Source: Arthrobacter sp. MA-N2 (GTDB lineage Bacteria > Actinomycetota > Actinomycetes > Actinomycetales > Micrococcaceae). From it: a DNA stretch of 64,000 nt. The stretch covers positions 216,979 through 280,978 of the forward strand of contig NZ_KI912157.1 in the NCBI RefSeq assembly GCF_000517125.1, in the 5' to 3' direction. How positions within the stretch are numbered: the first letter of the stretch is position 1; each line of letters opens with the position of its first letter. The position numbers and the translations under genes were made by a program. A model generated the notes under the pieces. The model was not told where the DNA came from and searched no databases. It was given only the letters and a program-made list of their open reading frames with translations. This document shows positions 1-8,678 of this stretch, piece after piece.

Positions 1-492
1 GATCTTGCGGCCTCCGCGCCAGAAGCTCAGGCCCTGGGGGCTGGCGGCAACGTCGACGTTAAAGCCCTTCATGTTCGCGCCCTTGAGTAGCGCGGGCGAG
101 GTGACAAAGGAAGGCAAGAGCATGCCGCTCCAGGCCATTGTGACTATTGCCGCTCCAGGGTTGCGTTCCGACACGAGGAGACGGCCCAGCCGCTGGTTGT
201 GGTAGAAAACCATCAACGCGATTGTCATAATCAACCCGCAGATGAGAAATCCAAGAACGATGACCATGACCGCCGAAACCGCGTCACCTAATCGGCGGAC
301 CCTGAGGAACTCTGCGGCCCCGAGCAGGACGAACATCAAAACGTGCACGAACAGGATCGTCTTCACAGGAAGAGCTGGCCCGCTGCTGCTTCCTGAGGCC
401 GAATCAGTTTTCGCCCTCTTCTGGCCCTGCCCGTAGAGGCGAGTGGCGGCCTGGTCGAGTTCCGTGGGTTTTGTTGTCTCGTCGGATATCAC
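1..492 (-). CDS. Membrane protein, 5' part only (runs off window start)
   Basis: An open frame of 164 codons starts at GTG 492 and stays open to base 1, so only the N-terminal part is present. The first 40 or so residues are hydrophilic and Ser/Lys-rich. Three hydrophobic stretches follow, at about residues 44-62, 74-97 and 112-133, which suggests an integral membrane protein with a cytoplasmic N-terminal tail. I do not recognise the family. The frame begins with GTG and is clipped by the edge, so it is easy to miss. The G-rich stretch before the GTG is only a weak ribosome binding site. The next gene, 277 bases away, is divergent and belongs to a transposon, so this may be host DNA flanking an insertion. 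Confidence 0.6.
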   Translation of the reverse strand, partial: MISDETTKPTELDQAATRLYGQGQKRAKTDSASGSSSGPALPVKTILFVHVLMFVLLGAAEFLRVRRLGDAVSAVMVIVLGFLICGLIMTIALMVFYHNQRLGRLLVSERNPGAAIVTMAWSGMLLPSFVTSPALLKGANMKGFNVDVAASPQGLSFWRGGRKI

Positions 493-768
493 TGGCCCTT
501 GCCCCCCGTGCTGGCTTGAAATGTTGGTTCGTACACTTTCTCAAGTCGCTGTACTGGAAAACAACACTTGCCACTACTCGAATTCACCCCGTGCGCTATA
601 CAACAGCGGCCTCGGCGGGAGCTTGATCCATAAACGACCGTATCTGCTACAAACCAACCGATCCGTTGAAGAGATTCAATACACCCCTGAATTTTGTAGC
701 GAAACCCAGTGCCGTATTCTATGTGCCGGTTCTTCTGCTAGTTGACGGGTATTGGTACATTTGGGCGC

Positions 769-1380
769 ATGGGACATCTGTTGGGCTACGCCCGAGTATC
801 GACCGGGGACCAGGACGCGGCCCTGCAGCAGGACGCATTGAAGGCGTCCGGCTGCTACCGGATCTTCACCGACACGGCTTCCGGGTCTCTGGAGTCCCGT
901 CCCGAACTGACGAAAGTTCTGGATCAGCTCCGGCCCGGGGACACGCTGGTGGTGTGGCGGCTGGACCGGCTCGGCCGGTCCATCCGGCATCTGATCGATC
1001 AGCTGGCCGATCTCCAGGAACGCGGCATCGGATTCCGGTCCCTGCAGGAAGCGATCGACACGACCTCCTCGGGCGGACGGCTGGTTTTCCACGTGTTCGC
1101 AGCCCTGGCGGAGTTCGAACGGGATCTGATCCGTGAACGGACCAACGCAGGCCTTCAGGCCGCACGGGCGCGGGGACGCGTTGGTGGCCGGCCACCGTTG
1201 CTAACCAAGGACAAGCTCCGGACCGCCCGACGGATGTATGAGCAGAAGGACATGACGGTCGAAAAGATCGGCGAGGTCCTCGGCGTCAGCCGGACCACCA
1301 TCTACCGGGCACTCCGGCGCGAACCGGGCCCTGCTGCGCCGCGGCGGCGTTCAACAGCCACACAGAAAACAGTCCGGTGA
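769..1380 (+). CDS. Serine resolvase/invertase of a Tn552-like transposon
   Basis: This is a small serine recombinase of about 203 residues. The catalytic domain begins at once with GYARVS (Tyr-Ala-Arg-Val-Ser, carrying the nucleophilic Ser). It continues through VVWRLDRLGRS and EFERDLIRERT and ends in a Hin-type helix-turn-helix (VGGRPP, then GVSRTTIYRAL). I chose ATG 769, because an upstream TTG at 742 would only add residues before the conserved start. Its last codons overlap the next gene by GTGA, so it is translationally coupled to a TniA-like transposase. This implies that it resolves cointegrates of that element. Two similar recombinases lie just downstream. Confidence 0.88.
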   Translation: MGHLLGYARVSTGDQDAALQQDALKASGCYRIFTDTASGSLESRPELTKVLDQLRPGDTLVVWRLDRLGRSIRHLIDQLADLQERGIGFRSLQEAIDTTSSGGRLVFHVFAALAEFERDLIRERTNAGLQAARARGRVGGRPPLLTKDKLRTARRMYEQKDMTVEKIGEVLGVSRTTIYRALRREPGPAAPRRRSTATQKTVR

Positions 1381-2849
1381 CGGCCGGAGGCAGCAGTACC
1401 CTGACGGGGGATGCTGCCTCCACGCCTGACCCGACAGCGTTGGTGCGCTGGCAGATCCTGCGCCGGCATATCGAAGAGGGCGTTCCGCTGACGACCCTGG
1501 CCGCGCACGAAGGCATCGGACTTCGGACACTGCAGCGCTGGCACGCGGCCCACAAACGCGACGGCATCTCAGGGTTAGCGACAGCAAAGCGCCGGACCGG
1601 TCAACGCAGGACCAACCTCGAACTGCTCGCGCTGATTGAGGGGCTGGCCTTAGTGAAACCAGCCCTGCCGGTGGCCCTAATCGCCCGCAAGGCCAACCGG
1701 GTCGCTGCCGGCCACGGCTGGCCGCCGCTCTCCTACAGCACGGTCCGGTCCATCGCTGCCGCCCTTGACCCCGGCATGAGGACGCTCGCCCAGCAGGGCA
1801 CGGCTGTATACCGGGACACCTATGAACTTGTATGGCGGCACCGTGCCGAGCGGCCGAACGCGATCTGGCAAGCAGACCACACCGAACTGGACATCCTCGT
1901 GCTCGACGCCAATCTGAAACCGGCGCGCCCTTGGCTCACCACGATCCTGGACGACTACTCCCGCGCGATCTGCGGCTACACGATCTTCCTCGGGGCACCC
2001 TCGGCCATGAACACCGCCCTGGCACTGCGGCAGGGGATCTGGCCCAAAGCCGGGACTGGCTGGCCGATGTGCGGTATCCCGGACGTCCTCTACGTTGACC
2101 ACGGATCAGACTTCACGAGCAACCATCTGACCCAGACCGCGAAGGACCTTCACTTCGAAATCACCTATTCCACGGTCGCCCGGCCCCAAGGACGGGGAAA
2201 GATCGAACGGTTTTTCGGCACTGTTAATACGGAGCTGCTAGCCGAACTTCCCGGCCACCTGAGTCGCGGCAACACCCCGCCGGCCCCGGGAATAACCCTC
2301 AAGGAACTCGACGAGAGCATTGGCCGCTTCATCATGGAGGATTACCACCAGCGCGAGCACCCGGAAATCAAGGCAACCCCGCACCATGCCTGGACCGGCG
2401 ACGGCTGGCTGCCCAGGCTGCCGGCATCGATGGACGAACTCAACCTGTTGTTGCTGACCGTGGCCAAACCCCGCATCGTCCATCGCGACGGCGTGCACTT
2501 CCAAGGCCTCCGATACGTCTCACCCTTGCTGGCCGCCTATGTCCGCGAACCCGTCATTGTCCGCTACGACCCGCGGGACATCACCGAGATCCGCATCTTC
2601 CACAAGAACCAGTACATCTGCAAGGCCGTCGATCCCGACCACGAAACCTCCACCATCACCCTGAAAGACATCCAGGCCGCGCGGGCAGCCCGTCGCCGGG
2701 AGCTGCGCGGGCAGATCAAAGAGCGCATCGCCGTCGTGGCACGGCACCTGCCGGACCTGGCATCAGCGAAACCGGCTCCGGCCCCGGGCCCGGAGGACCA
2801 GCCCAGGAAGCGCCCGAAGCTACGCACCTATCTGGAGGATGACCAATGA
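1377..2849 (+). CDS. TniA/Mu-type DDE transposase
   Basis: This 490-residue protein starts at GTG 1377, which overlaps the resolvase stop. The N-terminal 80 residues look like a helix-turn-helix domain that binds DNA ends. A retroviral-integrase-like core follows, with QADHTELD near residue 167, YVDHGSDF near 240 and GRGKIERFFG with the acidic residue near 277, matching a DDE triad. The C-terminal third fits the Mu-transposase C-terminal beta-barrel and ends in a basic tail. Together with the TniB-like ATPase that overlaps its end, it forms a Tn552/Tn5053-type transposition pair: this protein cuts and joins strands and the ATPase selects the target. I could not identify the terminal inverted repeats with confidence. 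Confidence 0.88.
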   Translation: MTAGGSSTLTGDAASTPDPTALVRWQILRRHIEEGVPLTTLAAHEGIGLRTLQRWHAAHKRDGISGLATAKRRTGQRRTNLELLALIEGLALVKPALPVALIARKANRVAAGHGWPPLSYSTVRSIAAALDPGMRTLAQQGTAVYRDTYELVWRHRAERPNAIWQADHTELDILVLDANLKPARPWLTTILDDYSRAICGYTIFLGAPSAMNTALALRQGIWPKAGTGWPMCGIPDVLYVDHGSDFTSNHLTQTAKDLHFEITYSTVARPQGRGKIERFFGTVNTELLAELPGHLSRGNTPPAPGITLKELDESIGRFIMEDYHQREHPEIKATPHHAWTGDGWLPRLPASMDELNLLLLTVAKPRIVHRDGVHFQGLRYVSPLLAAYVREPVIVRYDPRDITEIRIFHKNQYICKAVDPDHETSTITLKDIQAARAARRRELRGQIKERIAVVARHLPDLASAKPAPAPGPEDQPRKRPKLRTYLEDDQ

Positions 2850-3658
2850 CAGCACAGGCCTTCATCGCCACGAAAGAGCACCGCCGGTTCGTTGAGTTCG
2901 CCGACGCGGTGCGCCGTCAGCACACCATCGGCATCTGCTACGGCCAGGCCGGAATCGGCAAGACCCTCTCCGCCAGGCGCTACGCCAACTGGCACAAAGC
3001 AGAGAACCTTCTGGAACAGTGGGGTCCCCGCGACGATTCCGACTTCCTGATCTATGCCGCCCTGGCCCGGGCACGCACCGTCTTCTACACCCCGTCCGTG
3101 CTCACCTCACCCAAACAGATCCACGCCGACCTCGAGCACATCAGCACCCGCGTCTCTATCTGCGTAGACCAGCACCTGGAAAAGATCGGCAAGAAAACAG
3201 CACCGCCTGCCGGCATCGGAAAGCATGTGGAGCTGATCATCATCGATGAATCCGAACGTCTTAGCGCTATCGCGCTGGAACTGCTCAGGGACAGATACGA
3301 CCGAAGCAATGTCGCCCTGATCCTCATCGGCATGCCCGGCATCGACAAACAGTTCAGCCGCTACCCCCAGCTCTACAGCAGGGTCGGCTTCGCCCACGAA
3401 TACCGCCCCCTCGAACAAGAAGAACTGCACTTCGTCCTGGAACGCCGGTGGCACAAACTCGGCCAGACCCTGAACCCAGAGGATTTCACCGACGCCCAAG
3501 CCATCGCCGCCGTTGCGCGGATCACCCGGGGCAACTTCCGCCTCATCGACCGGCTCTTCACCCAAGTCGAACGGGTCATGAAAATCAACGAACTGGGCAC
3601 CATCACCGACGACGTCATCGAAGCCGCACGCTCAACCCTCGTCATCGGCATCAGCTAA
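2846..3658 (+). CDS. TniB-like AAA ATPase (transposition helper)
   Basis: This 270-residue ATPase overlaps the transposase by ATGA. It has a Walker A motif GQAGIGKT near residue 35 and a Walker B-like stretch LIIIDESERL near residue 130. A sensor-like region, VALILIGMPG, comes next. These features fit the TniB/MuB/IstB-like group that binds target DNA and activates a DDE transposase. Its position as third gene of a resolvase-transposase-ATPase operon supports the role. It is complete, with no sign of frameshift. A separate serine recombinase begins 102 bases downstream. Confidence 0.87.
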   Translation: MTAQAFIATKEHRRFVEFADAVRRQHTIGICYGQAGIGKTLSARRYANWHKAENLLEQWGPRDDSDFLIYAALARARTVFYTPSVLTSPKQIHADLEHISTRVSICVDQHLEKIGKKTAPPAGIGKHVELIIIDESERLSAIALELLRDRYDRSNVALILIGMPGIDKQFSRYPQLYSRVGFAHEYRPLEQEELHFVLERRWHKLGQTLNPEDFTDAQAIAAVARITRGNFRLIDRLFTQVERVMKINELGTITDDVIEAARSTLVIGIS

Positions 3659-3760
3659 CGGAACCGCCACGCGCAGTAACGGCACCTGGACCAACTCTCA
3701 GACGGACGCGAAATTCAAAATCATCAGAACCCAAATACTCATCCGACGAATCGGGGCGAA

Positions 3761-4333
3761 GTGGCAACCATCGGATATGCCCGGGTCAGCGCTGCAGAGC
3801 AGTCTGCCGAGCTTCAAATATCCGCGCTGAGGGAAGCCGGCTGTGACCGGATTTTCACAGATCGTGGCGTGAACGGAACACGGGCCGGCACAGCCGAGCT
3901 GGACAACATTCTTGATCAGCTGCGCCCCGGGGACGAGCTGGTGATCTGGAGGCTGGACCGGCTGGGTCGCTCCACGAGGAAGCTCCTCCCGTTCATCGAA
4001 CTGCTGGAGGCGAAAGGCGTGATGTTCAGGTCCCTGACCGAAGGCGTTACCACCACCGGCCCAAACGGCAAGGTCATGCTGACGATCCTGACCGCTCTGG
4101 CCCGGCTCGAACGTGAGACGACAACCGAGCGGACACGGGCAGGCATGGCCTTCGCGGCAGCTCACGGACGCCAAGGCGGACGACCCGTCGTCACAGCAGA
4201 AAACCCGGCCGTGAAACGCGCCCACGAACTCAAAGCATCAGGGCTCAAACCCGCCGACATCGGAAAGATAACCGGACTCAGCCGGGCGACGATATACCGC
4301 TACCTGAACATCGGGAGGGACGAACGAACCTGA
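3761..4333 (+). CDS. Serine recombinase (second of three)
   Basis: A 190-residue serine recombinase starting at GTG 3761, with the catalytic GYARVS at residues 5-10, VIWRLDRLGRS, ERTRAGM and a C-terminal helix-turn-helix (LKPADIGKITGLSRATIYRYL). It is closely related to the next recombinase at 4557, sharing the LKPADIGKI start of the DNA-binding domain. It differs more from the one at 769. It may be a resolvase from another element or a decayed neighbour, because the TniA/TniB operon already has its own resolvase. No res site is obvious to me in the 102 bases upstream. Confidence 0.85.
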   Translation: MATIGYARVSAAEQSAELQISALREAGCDRIFTDRGVNGTRAGTAELDNILDQLRPGDELVIWRLDRLGRSTRKLLPFIELLEAKGVMFRSLTEGVTTTGPNGKVMLTILTALARLERETTTERTRAGMAFAAAHGRQGGRPVVTAENPAVKRAHELKASGLKPADIGKITGLSRATIYRYLNIGRDERT

Positions 4334-4556
4334 GCGGGACCAATCCGACGACCGAAGCTTCGACAGTCCCTATGACGCAACGAACCATGAAACCGCCAAC
4401 TTGAACTGCGATTTAACCGCCATTCTCAGCTAACAGTCACAGGTCACTACACAGTGGTTCATGATTTTTCAGGTCACGATATGTCCCAACAATGTGTCTC
4501 ACTCTGATATTCTCAACATCACTAATTTTCGTCCTTTGATAAGACTGGGGAGTGGG

Positions 4557-5135
4557 ATGGCGCGTCTTGGGTACGCACGAGTCAGCTTGGCGGATCAAAG
4601 CACTGATCTGCAGATCCGTGAGCTGGAGGCTGCGGGCTGCGATCGGATTTACCGGGATCAAGGAATCAGCGGGACCCGGGTAAGCCGTCCGGAGTTGGAT
4701 AGGATGCTGGACCGTCTCGGCCGCGGAGATGAGGTGGTGGTGTGGAAGCTGGACAGGCTCGGGCGCAATACCCGCCACCTGCTGGAGTTGCTGGATGATT
4801 TCAAGTCGCGCGGCATCAAGTTCCGATCGCTTCGGGATGGCATCGTTACTGAACCTGATAGTGAGGTCGGGGGAGCGATCGCCCAGGCCATGGTCACGAT
4901 CATTTCCGCTTTCGCCCAACTCGAACGCGACCAGCTTTCCGAGCGCACTCGGGCCGGCATGGCTGCTGCGGCCGAAAATGGTCGAAAGGCAGGCCGACGG
5001 GAAGTCACCGCTGACCATGACAAGGTGAAGCGCACACGTGAACTAAAGGCGCGTGGTCTCAAACCAGCTGACATAGGGAAAATCATCGGGGCGAGCCGTG
5101 CCACGGTGTACCGGTACCTGAGCATGGAATCCTGA
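4557..5135 (+). CDS. Serine recombinase (third of three)
   Basis: A 192-residue serine recombinase. I chose ATG 4557, preceded by TGGGGAGTGGG and followed at once by the catalytic LGYARVS; upstream starts would only add untypical residues. It has VVWKLDRLGRN, an ERDQLSERTRAGM segment at the start of the long E-helix, and a C-terminal helix-turn-helix with LKPADIGKIIGASRATVYRYL. It is the closest relative of the recombinase at 3761, suggesting duplication or successive insertion of related elements. About 100 bases downstream lies a 22-base tandem repeat that could be a binding site. Confidence 0.86.
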   Translation: MARLGYARVSLADQSTDLQIRELEAAGCDRIYRDQGISGTRVSRPELDRMLDRLGRGDEVVVWKLDRLGRNTRHLLELLDDFKSRGIKFRSLRDGIVTEPDSEVGGAIAQAMVTIISAFAQLERDQLSERTRAGMAAAAENGRKAGRREVTADHDKVKRTRELKARGLKPADIGKIIGASRATVYRYLSMES

Positions 5136-5233
5136 GGCGAAGAGGGTCGCCGTCCCGAAGCTACCTCTGTGACTGTTGTGCAAGGGCGAGATTTTGGGAC
5201 AACATTCGGGATGGTCAGATTATGCTGGGACAC

Positions 5234-5277
5234 CTGGACCAGGTTTGAAATCTAACTGGACCAGGTTTGAAATTTAA
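5234..5277. repeat. 22-bp tandem direct repeat
   Basis: Two adjacent copies of CTGGACCAGGTTTGAAATYTAA (split for display: CTGGACCAGG, TTTGAAATYTAA) occupy 5234-5255 and 5256-5277 and differ at one base. The second copy overlaps the stop codon of the CoiA-like gene on the minus strand. Tandem repeats of this size are typical of recombinase or transposase binding sites at element ends. That role is an inference. Confidence 0.75.
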
Positions 5278-6938
5278 ACTGTTCCCTTTGGGTAGCGCTC
5301 TCCCAACAGGTCCGGGAGATTGTCATGGAGTCCTTGTCTCCGACGGGCAGCTGAAACGTCAAGAACGTGGCCGTTCTCGAGGAGGGTCGTTGCAATGAAT
5401 ATGGCATTGGCTAGCTCCTTCGCCGTCATGTTTTCTACCGGCTTCACCCCAGACATTTCCGTCACTTTTTCAGGGGAGTGACTCCTAGCCGCCAGCACTC
5501 GGAGGCGGGCCTCCGACCAACTTTCCTGCTGGGCCAACTGCTTGGGGGGCTGGTCCGCCTTGCTAATAGGTGGGATTGCGGGGGGTGATGCTGCTGAGGG
5601 TTCTCTGGTCGTTGCAGCTGTTGCGGGAGGTGGCGATTGTTTGGCGTGCGGTTGCCTTTGTGCCGCATTCTCTGACCTTTGCAGGTGCTTGTCATCTGCC
5701 CTATCTCCCGTCTTATACGGTTGCGGCCCGGTTGCCGCCTTTGCCGCAGCCCTTGTTCCTTTCGGGGGAATGGGAGAAAGCGCGTCAGTCAGGAGTTCAC
5801 GGCTGTGCCAAACACGTCCGACCTGACCATCAGGAAAAGATGCGGCCGTTGGAACCTTGGGTGACTGGCTGCAGAAACCGGTGCCCTGATCCCTACATAT
5901 ATGTGTGGCCTCTAAGGCCAACGCTTTTAGCGGAATGGGAGCAGCCTGTGGAATGACGTACTCGTGCCAGTTGCGGATTTCCTTCATCATGGGAATGTCG
6001 CCCTGGAGATAGCCGCAGCTGGGGCACGTGTAGCCAAGGTAGGCGTGACCGGCTGCATCGCTGTTTTTTGTACGAAGCGGTGCCGGCCTGGCCAAGTCGC
6101 TATCGGCGTACATGGCTTTGAGGATGACCGGCCAGGCGGCCCTCTCGGCGCGGTCTTCCAAGTGCAGCCGGCCGAAGTACTCTGCGCCTACGGTGCCCTT
6201 CAAGCCGCATCGTGTTTCAACCTGGATGCGTTCAAGGCGGCAAATCGTCATCCATGCTCGGCATTCACTGCGAAAGCACCTCTTCATGCCGGTCGAGATG
6301 CTGAATGCTGTAACGGTAGCCTCAATGAACTGCATATGGTGTCCGGTCAGAACCCCCCGGATAGCTGAAGTCAGATCCACATCTCCGGCGCGTTCACCCA
6401 AGCTGGTTGCAGGGGTCTCGATGATGACTTCATCCGAGGAACCCTTGATCACATAGGAAGGTACTTGGGCCGCATTCCGTTTGTTGTGTGGGGCGACGAG
6501 CCAGATGCATTCGATGCCAGAGGCTTCGTAGCGTTCTTGTCTCCGGACGAATTCCGTGGGTTGCTGTGGGGAAAGCTGTATTTCGATGGCGACTCTTCGT
6601 CCGTCCTTTTCCGCTAAGACATCCGCGATCCAGCTGCGCTGGGGACCAGGGTATTCGATAGTGGATGCCCAGCCGCATGCTTTGGCTGCAGCTTCCGCCG
6701 CAGCCTTGAGTGCCAGATGTTCCGCGCTTTCCGGGGCACCCGCATGAAGTATGCAATCAGCGCCCCGCTTATGCGCGAAGTACTGAAAACCGAGTTTGGA
6801 TGTTTTAGGGACACCAGGCTGACCGCAGGTCATCGTAAGAGTTCCCTGCTTATAGGCAGATTTGAGAACGGCCCATTCATCTTCTGCTAGCTGATGGGCT
6901 TCGGTCCTCGAACCGTTGAAATGTGCGACGAGCGGCAT
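5274..6938 (-). CDS. CoiA-like competence nuclease family protein
   Basis: A 554-residue protein. I chose ATG 6938 because GGGGAA lies 7 bases upstream and the family-like region starts soon after; a longer frame to 7031 is less likely. Residues about 75-175 resemble the CoiA nuclease: an EHLALKAAAEAAAKA helix, WIADVLAE, then VAIEIQLSPQ, giving the D-x(n)-E-x-Q pattern of a PD-(D/E)xK fold. Paired cysteines follow (C-R-S-E-C, and later CPSC), then a long Pro/Ala/Gln-rich, probably disordered segment near residues 410-480 and a short helical C-terminus. CoiA acts in DNA uptake; plasmid and phage relatives have no settled role. It stands alone between recombinase genes. Confidence 0.72.
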   Translation of the reverse strand: MPLVAHFNGSRTEAHQLAEDEWAVLKSAYKQGTLTMTCGQPGVPKTSKLGFQYFAHKRGADCILHAGAPESAEHLALKAAAEAAAKACGWASTIEYPGPQRSWIADVLAEKDGRRVAIEIQLSPQQPTEFVRRQERYEASGIECIWLVAPHNKRNAAQVPSYVIKGSSDEVIIETPATSLGERAGDVDLTSAIRGVLTGHHMQFIEATVTAFSISTGMKRCFRSECRAWMTICRLERIQVETRCGLKGTVGAEYFGRLHLEDRAERAAWPVILKAMYADSDLARPAPLRTKNSDAAGHAYLGYTCPSCGYLQGDIPMMKEIRNWHEYVIPQAAPIPLKALALEATHICRDQGTGFCSQSPKVPTAASFPDGQVGRVWHSRELLTDALSPIPPKGTRAAAKAATGPQPYKTGDRADDKHLQRSENAAQRQPHAKQSPPPATAATTREPSAASPPAIPPISKADQPPKQLAQQESWSEARLRVLAARSHSPEKVTEMSGVKPVENMTAKELANAIFIATTLLENGHVLDVSAARRRQGLHDNLPDLLGERYPKGTV

Positions 6939-7078
6939 GATGATTCCCCAAGGTCTGGCCAGACCGTCTCGCCCTCTATAGCTTCCGGCGGGAACGACTG
7001 GCGGCCAACTTAATTGCAGACAGTGTGACATTTGCCACTGACAGAATTACGGGTGCAGGGGAGCGGTCCCTTGTCACC

Positions 7079-7102
7079 GTCCCATTTCCAAGGAAATGGG
7101 AC
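7079..7102. promoter_or_regulatory. Palindrome upstream of CoiA-like gene
   Basis: GTCCCATTTCC at 7079-7089 and GGAAATGGGAC at 7092-7102 form a perfect 11-base inverted repeat around AA. An outer GAGCGGTCCC/GGGACCGC pair surrounds it (7061-7106). With a 2-base centre it is more like a dimeric repressor site than a terminator hairpin. It lies 140 bases upstream of the CoiA-like start, so control of that gene is possible but unproven. Confidence 0.5.
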
Positions 7103-7182
7103 CGCTGCCTGATACGGCAGACTTGCGAGGTGAAAAAATTTTGGCAGGCCGCTTGGGCCACAATATGGACTAATCGAACAGG

Positions 7183-7255
7183 TCTAGAAGGCCCGGTCCT
7201 CCTGACAGTGTCGTCAGGGGCAATCTAGACCCGGTCCTCCTGAAGGTGTCGTGAG
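7183..7255. repeat. Imperfect direct repeat (two ~33-bp units)
   Basis: TCTAGA followed by CCCGGTCCTCCTGA and GTGTCGT occurs at 7183-7217 and again at 7224-7255. The first copy has three extra bases after TCTAGA and the copies differ at a few positions. The repeat lies between the CoiA-like gene and the 3' end of the TnpR-like gene. It may be an element end or a recombinase accessory site. The rest of the gap from 6939 to 7355 shows no gene. Confidence 0.6.
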
Positions 7256-7355
7256 CCGCCCAAGTTTCGTTAGTGCGCGGGTGAGCGGATCTTCCGGGGC
7301 TGAGCGGCGGATCTTCCTTACTCAGTACATGCCTGCACGATTCGTCTGTGGTGCT

Positions 7356-7919
7356 CTACTGGGGTTCCGGTTGAAGGTATTGGTAGACGGTTTGGCGGCT
7401 GACCCCGAATTCCCGGGCGAGTGCGGCTTTCGCCTCTCCGGCGGCGGCGCGCCGTACCAGGTCGGCCGCCTGCCCGGCGTTCAGCGCCTTGCCCCTGCCT
7501 TTGTAGACGCCGGCCTTTTTGGCCAGCGTGATCCCTTCACGTTGCCGTTCCCGGATGAGGGCCCGTTCGAACTCGGCGAACGCCCCCATCACCGACAACA
7601 GGAACGTCGCCATCGCGGTGTCGTCTCCGGTAAAGGTCAGGTTCTCCTTCACGAACCGGACCTGCACCTTCTTCTCGGTCAGCCGGCGGACGATGGCGCG
7701 GAGGTCATCGAGGTTCCGGGCCAGGCGGTCCATGGAGTGCACCAGGACGGTGTCGCCGTCTCGGGCGAAATCGATCAATGCTTCCAGCTGCGGGCGGTTT
7801 TGGTCCTTCCCCGACGCGCGGTCCATGAAAACCCGGTCGAGATGCTCGCCGTCGAGTTGTCGGATCGTGTTCTGGTCCAGTGTGCTGACCCGTATATAGC
7901 CGAAAGTCTGGCCAGTCAT
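7356..7919 (-). CDS. Tn3-type serine resolvase (TnpR-like)
   Basis: A complete 187-residue serine recombinase beginning MTGQTFGYIRVSTLDQNT, where the Ser of RVS is the nucleophile. It continues with VHSMDRLARNLDDLR and EFERALIRERQREGI and closes with a helix-turn-helix (LAREFGVSRQTVYQYL). The length and the DQNT start match Tn3-family resolvases and the DNA invertases close to them. No Tn3-type transposase is nearby, so it looks like a remnant or a stand-alone stability resolvase. The non-coding stretch directly upstream, 7920-8040, is the natural place for its res site. Confidence 0.88.
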   Translation of the reverse strand: MTGQTFGYIRVSTLDQNTIRQLDGEHLDRVFMDRASGKDQNRPQLEALIDFARDGDTVLVHSMDRLARNLDDLRAIVRRLTEKKVQVRFVKENLTFTGDDTAMATFLLSVMGAFAEFERALIRERQREGITLAKKAGVYKGRGKALNAGQAADLVRRAAAGEAKAALAREFGVSRQTVYQYLQPEPQ

Positions 7920-8040
7920 TGTCTCCCCATGGTGTCAGGGAAACTCTAAGAGTCTGTCACTCATGTGTCAAGAAATGCCACTTTGGACCCCAGCCTGACA
8001 CGTATCCATTGGGATCGTTTCACGCCGGGTTTACGTCAGT
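7920..8040. promoter_or_regulatory. Candidate res site of the adjacent resolvase
   Basis: This 120-base AT-richer gap holds several TGTCA elements in both orientations: GTGTCAGGG near 7931, CTGTCACTC near 7955, GTGTCAAGA near 7966 and CTGACACG near 7994. Tn3-type resolvases bind three such inverted subsites just upstream of their own gene. The assignment is by position and repeat content only. Confidence 0.35.
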
Positions 8041-8056
8041 TTGGGGTGTACCCCAA
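8041..8056 (-). terminator. Hairpin after the immunity gene
   Basis: TTGGGG, TGTA, CCCCAA form a perfect hairpin about 20 bases after the stop codon of the immunity gene, which is read leftwards. There is no long U-tract on either side, so termination strength is uncertain. Confidence 0.4.
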
Positions 8057-8075
8057 CCCGACAAAGCCACAACGC

Positions 8076-8678
8076 TCAAGATCGCTGTTTCAACAGTGCT
8101 CTGGCCTCTTTGCCGAACAACGGATCATGCCGTAGCGACTCCACTGCATTGCGCCCAATATCGCCACCGACGCGCACGATCGTGCTGAGGAAGAGGATCC
8201 GCGAACTTCCGCGTGTGGTTTCATTCAGCAGATCCAACAATGCATTGAGGTTTTCCGGGGTCGCAGAGGCTGCCAACGCAACTGCCAGTCCCTGCTCCTC
8301 GTCCGGTCCTGTCGCGCGCAAGTAGAGCTCACGAAGACGGGGCCAGTAGATCTGTGCTGGTTTGACGGCCAGGGCACGCCCCAGGCCCTCCAACACTCGA
8401 TCCGGGTACCCACCACGTTCCAAATGTTCGAAGAGCACAGGTAAGGCGGCAGGATACGGGTCAGCGGTGTTCACCAGATCCCATACAGACTTGACGTCGA
8501 GGCCAACTCCGCGCAGATCCTCCACAATTGGCTGCTCAGCCTTTCGGAACAGACTCACCCTCGCTTGATGCTCGGCGTCAAAGGCTGTCTTCTTGCTCTG
8601 ATACTCCTGGTCCTTCTGAAGCTGAGCCATGAACTCAGTCGCGCTCATCGCACCGGACTTCTTATTCGAACGGGTCAC
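8076..8678 (-). CDS. Probable immunity protein for the RHS toxin
   Basis: A 200-residue protein starting at GTG 8678, which overlaps the stop of the RHS toxin gene by GTGA. It has a charged N-terminus and then helical, leucine-rich segments reminiscent of HEAT-like repeats. It has no signal peptide or membrane segment, as expected for a cytoplasmic neutraliser. I do not recognise a named family. The function is inferred from its tight coupling directly downstream of a polymorphic toxin end, which is the standard place for an immunity gene. Confidence 0.68.
   Translation of the reverse strand: MTRSNKKSGAMSATEFMAQLQKDQEYQSKKTAFDAEHQARVSLFRKAEQPIVEDLRGVGLDVKSVWDLVNTADPYPAALPVLFEHLERGGYPDRVLEGLGRALAVKPAQIYWPRLRELYLRATGPDEEQGLAVALAASATPENLNALLDLLNETTRGSSRILFLSTIVRVGGDIGRNAVESLRHDPLFGKEARALLKQRS

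Noticed and set aside
3661..3760. CACCTGGACCA near 3682 as a third copy of the 22-bp repeat
   Set aside because: Only 11 bases match the unit and the TTTGAAAT part is missing; it may be chance.
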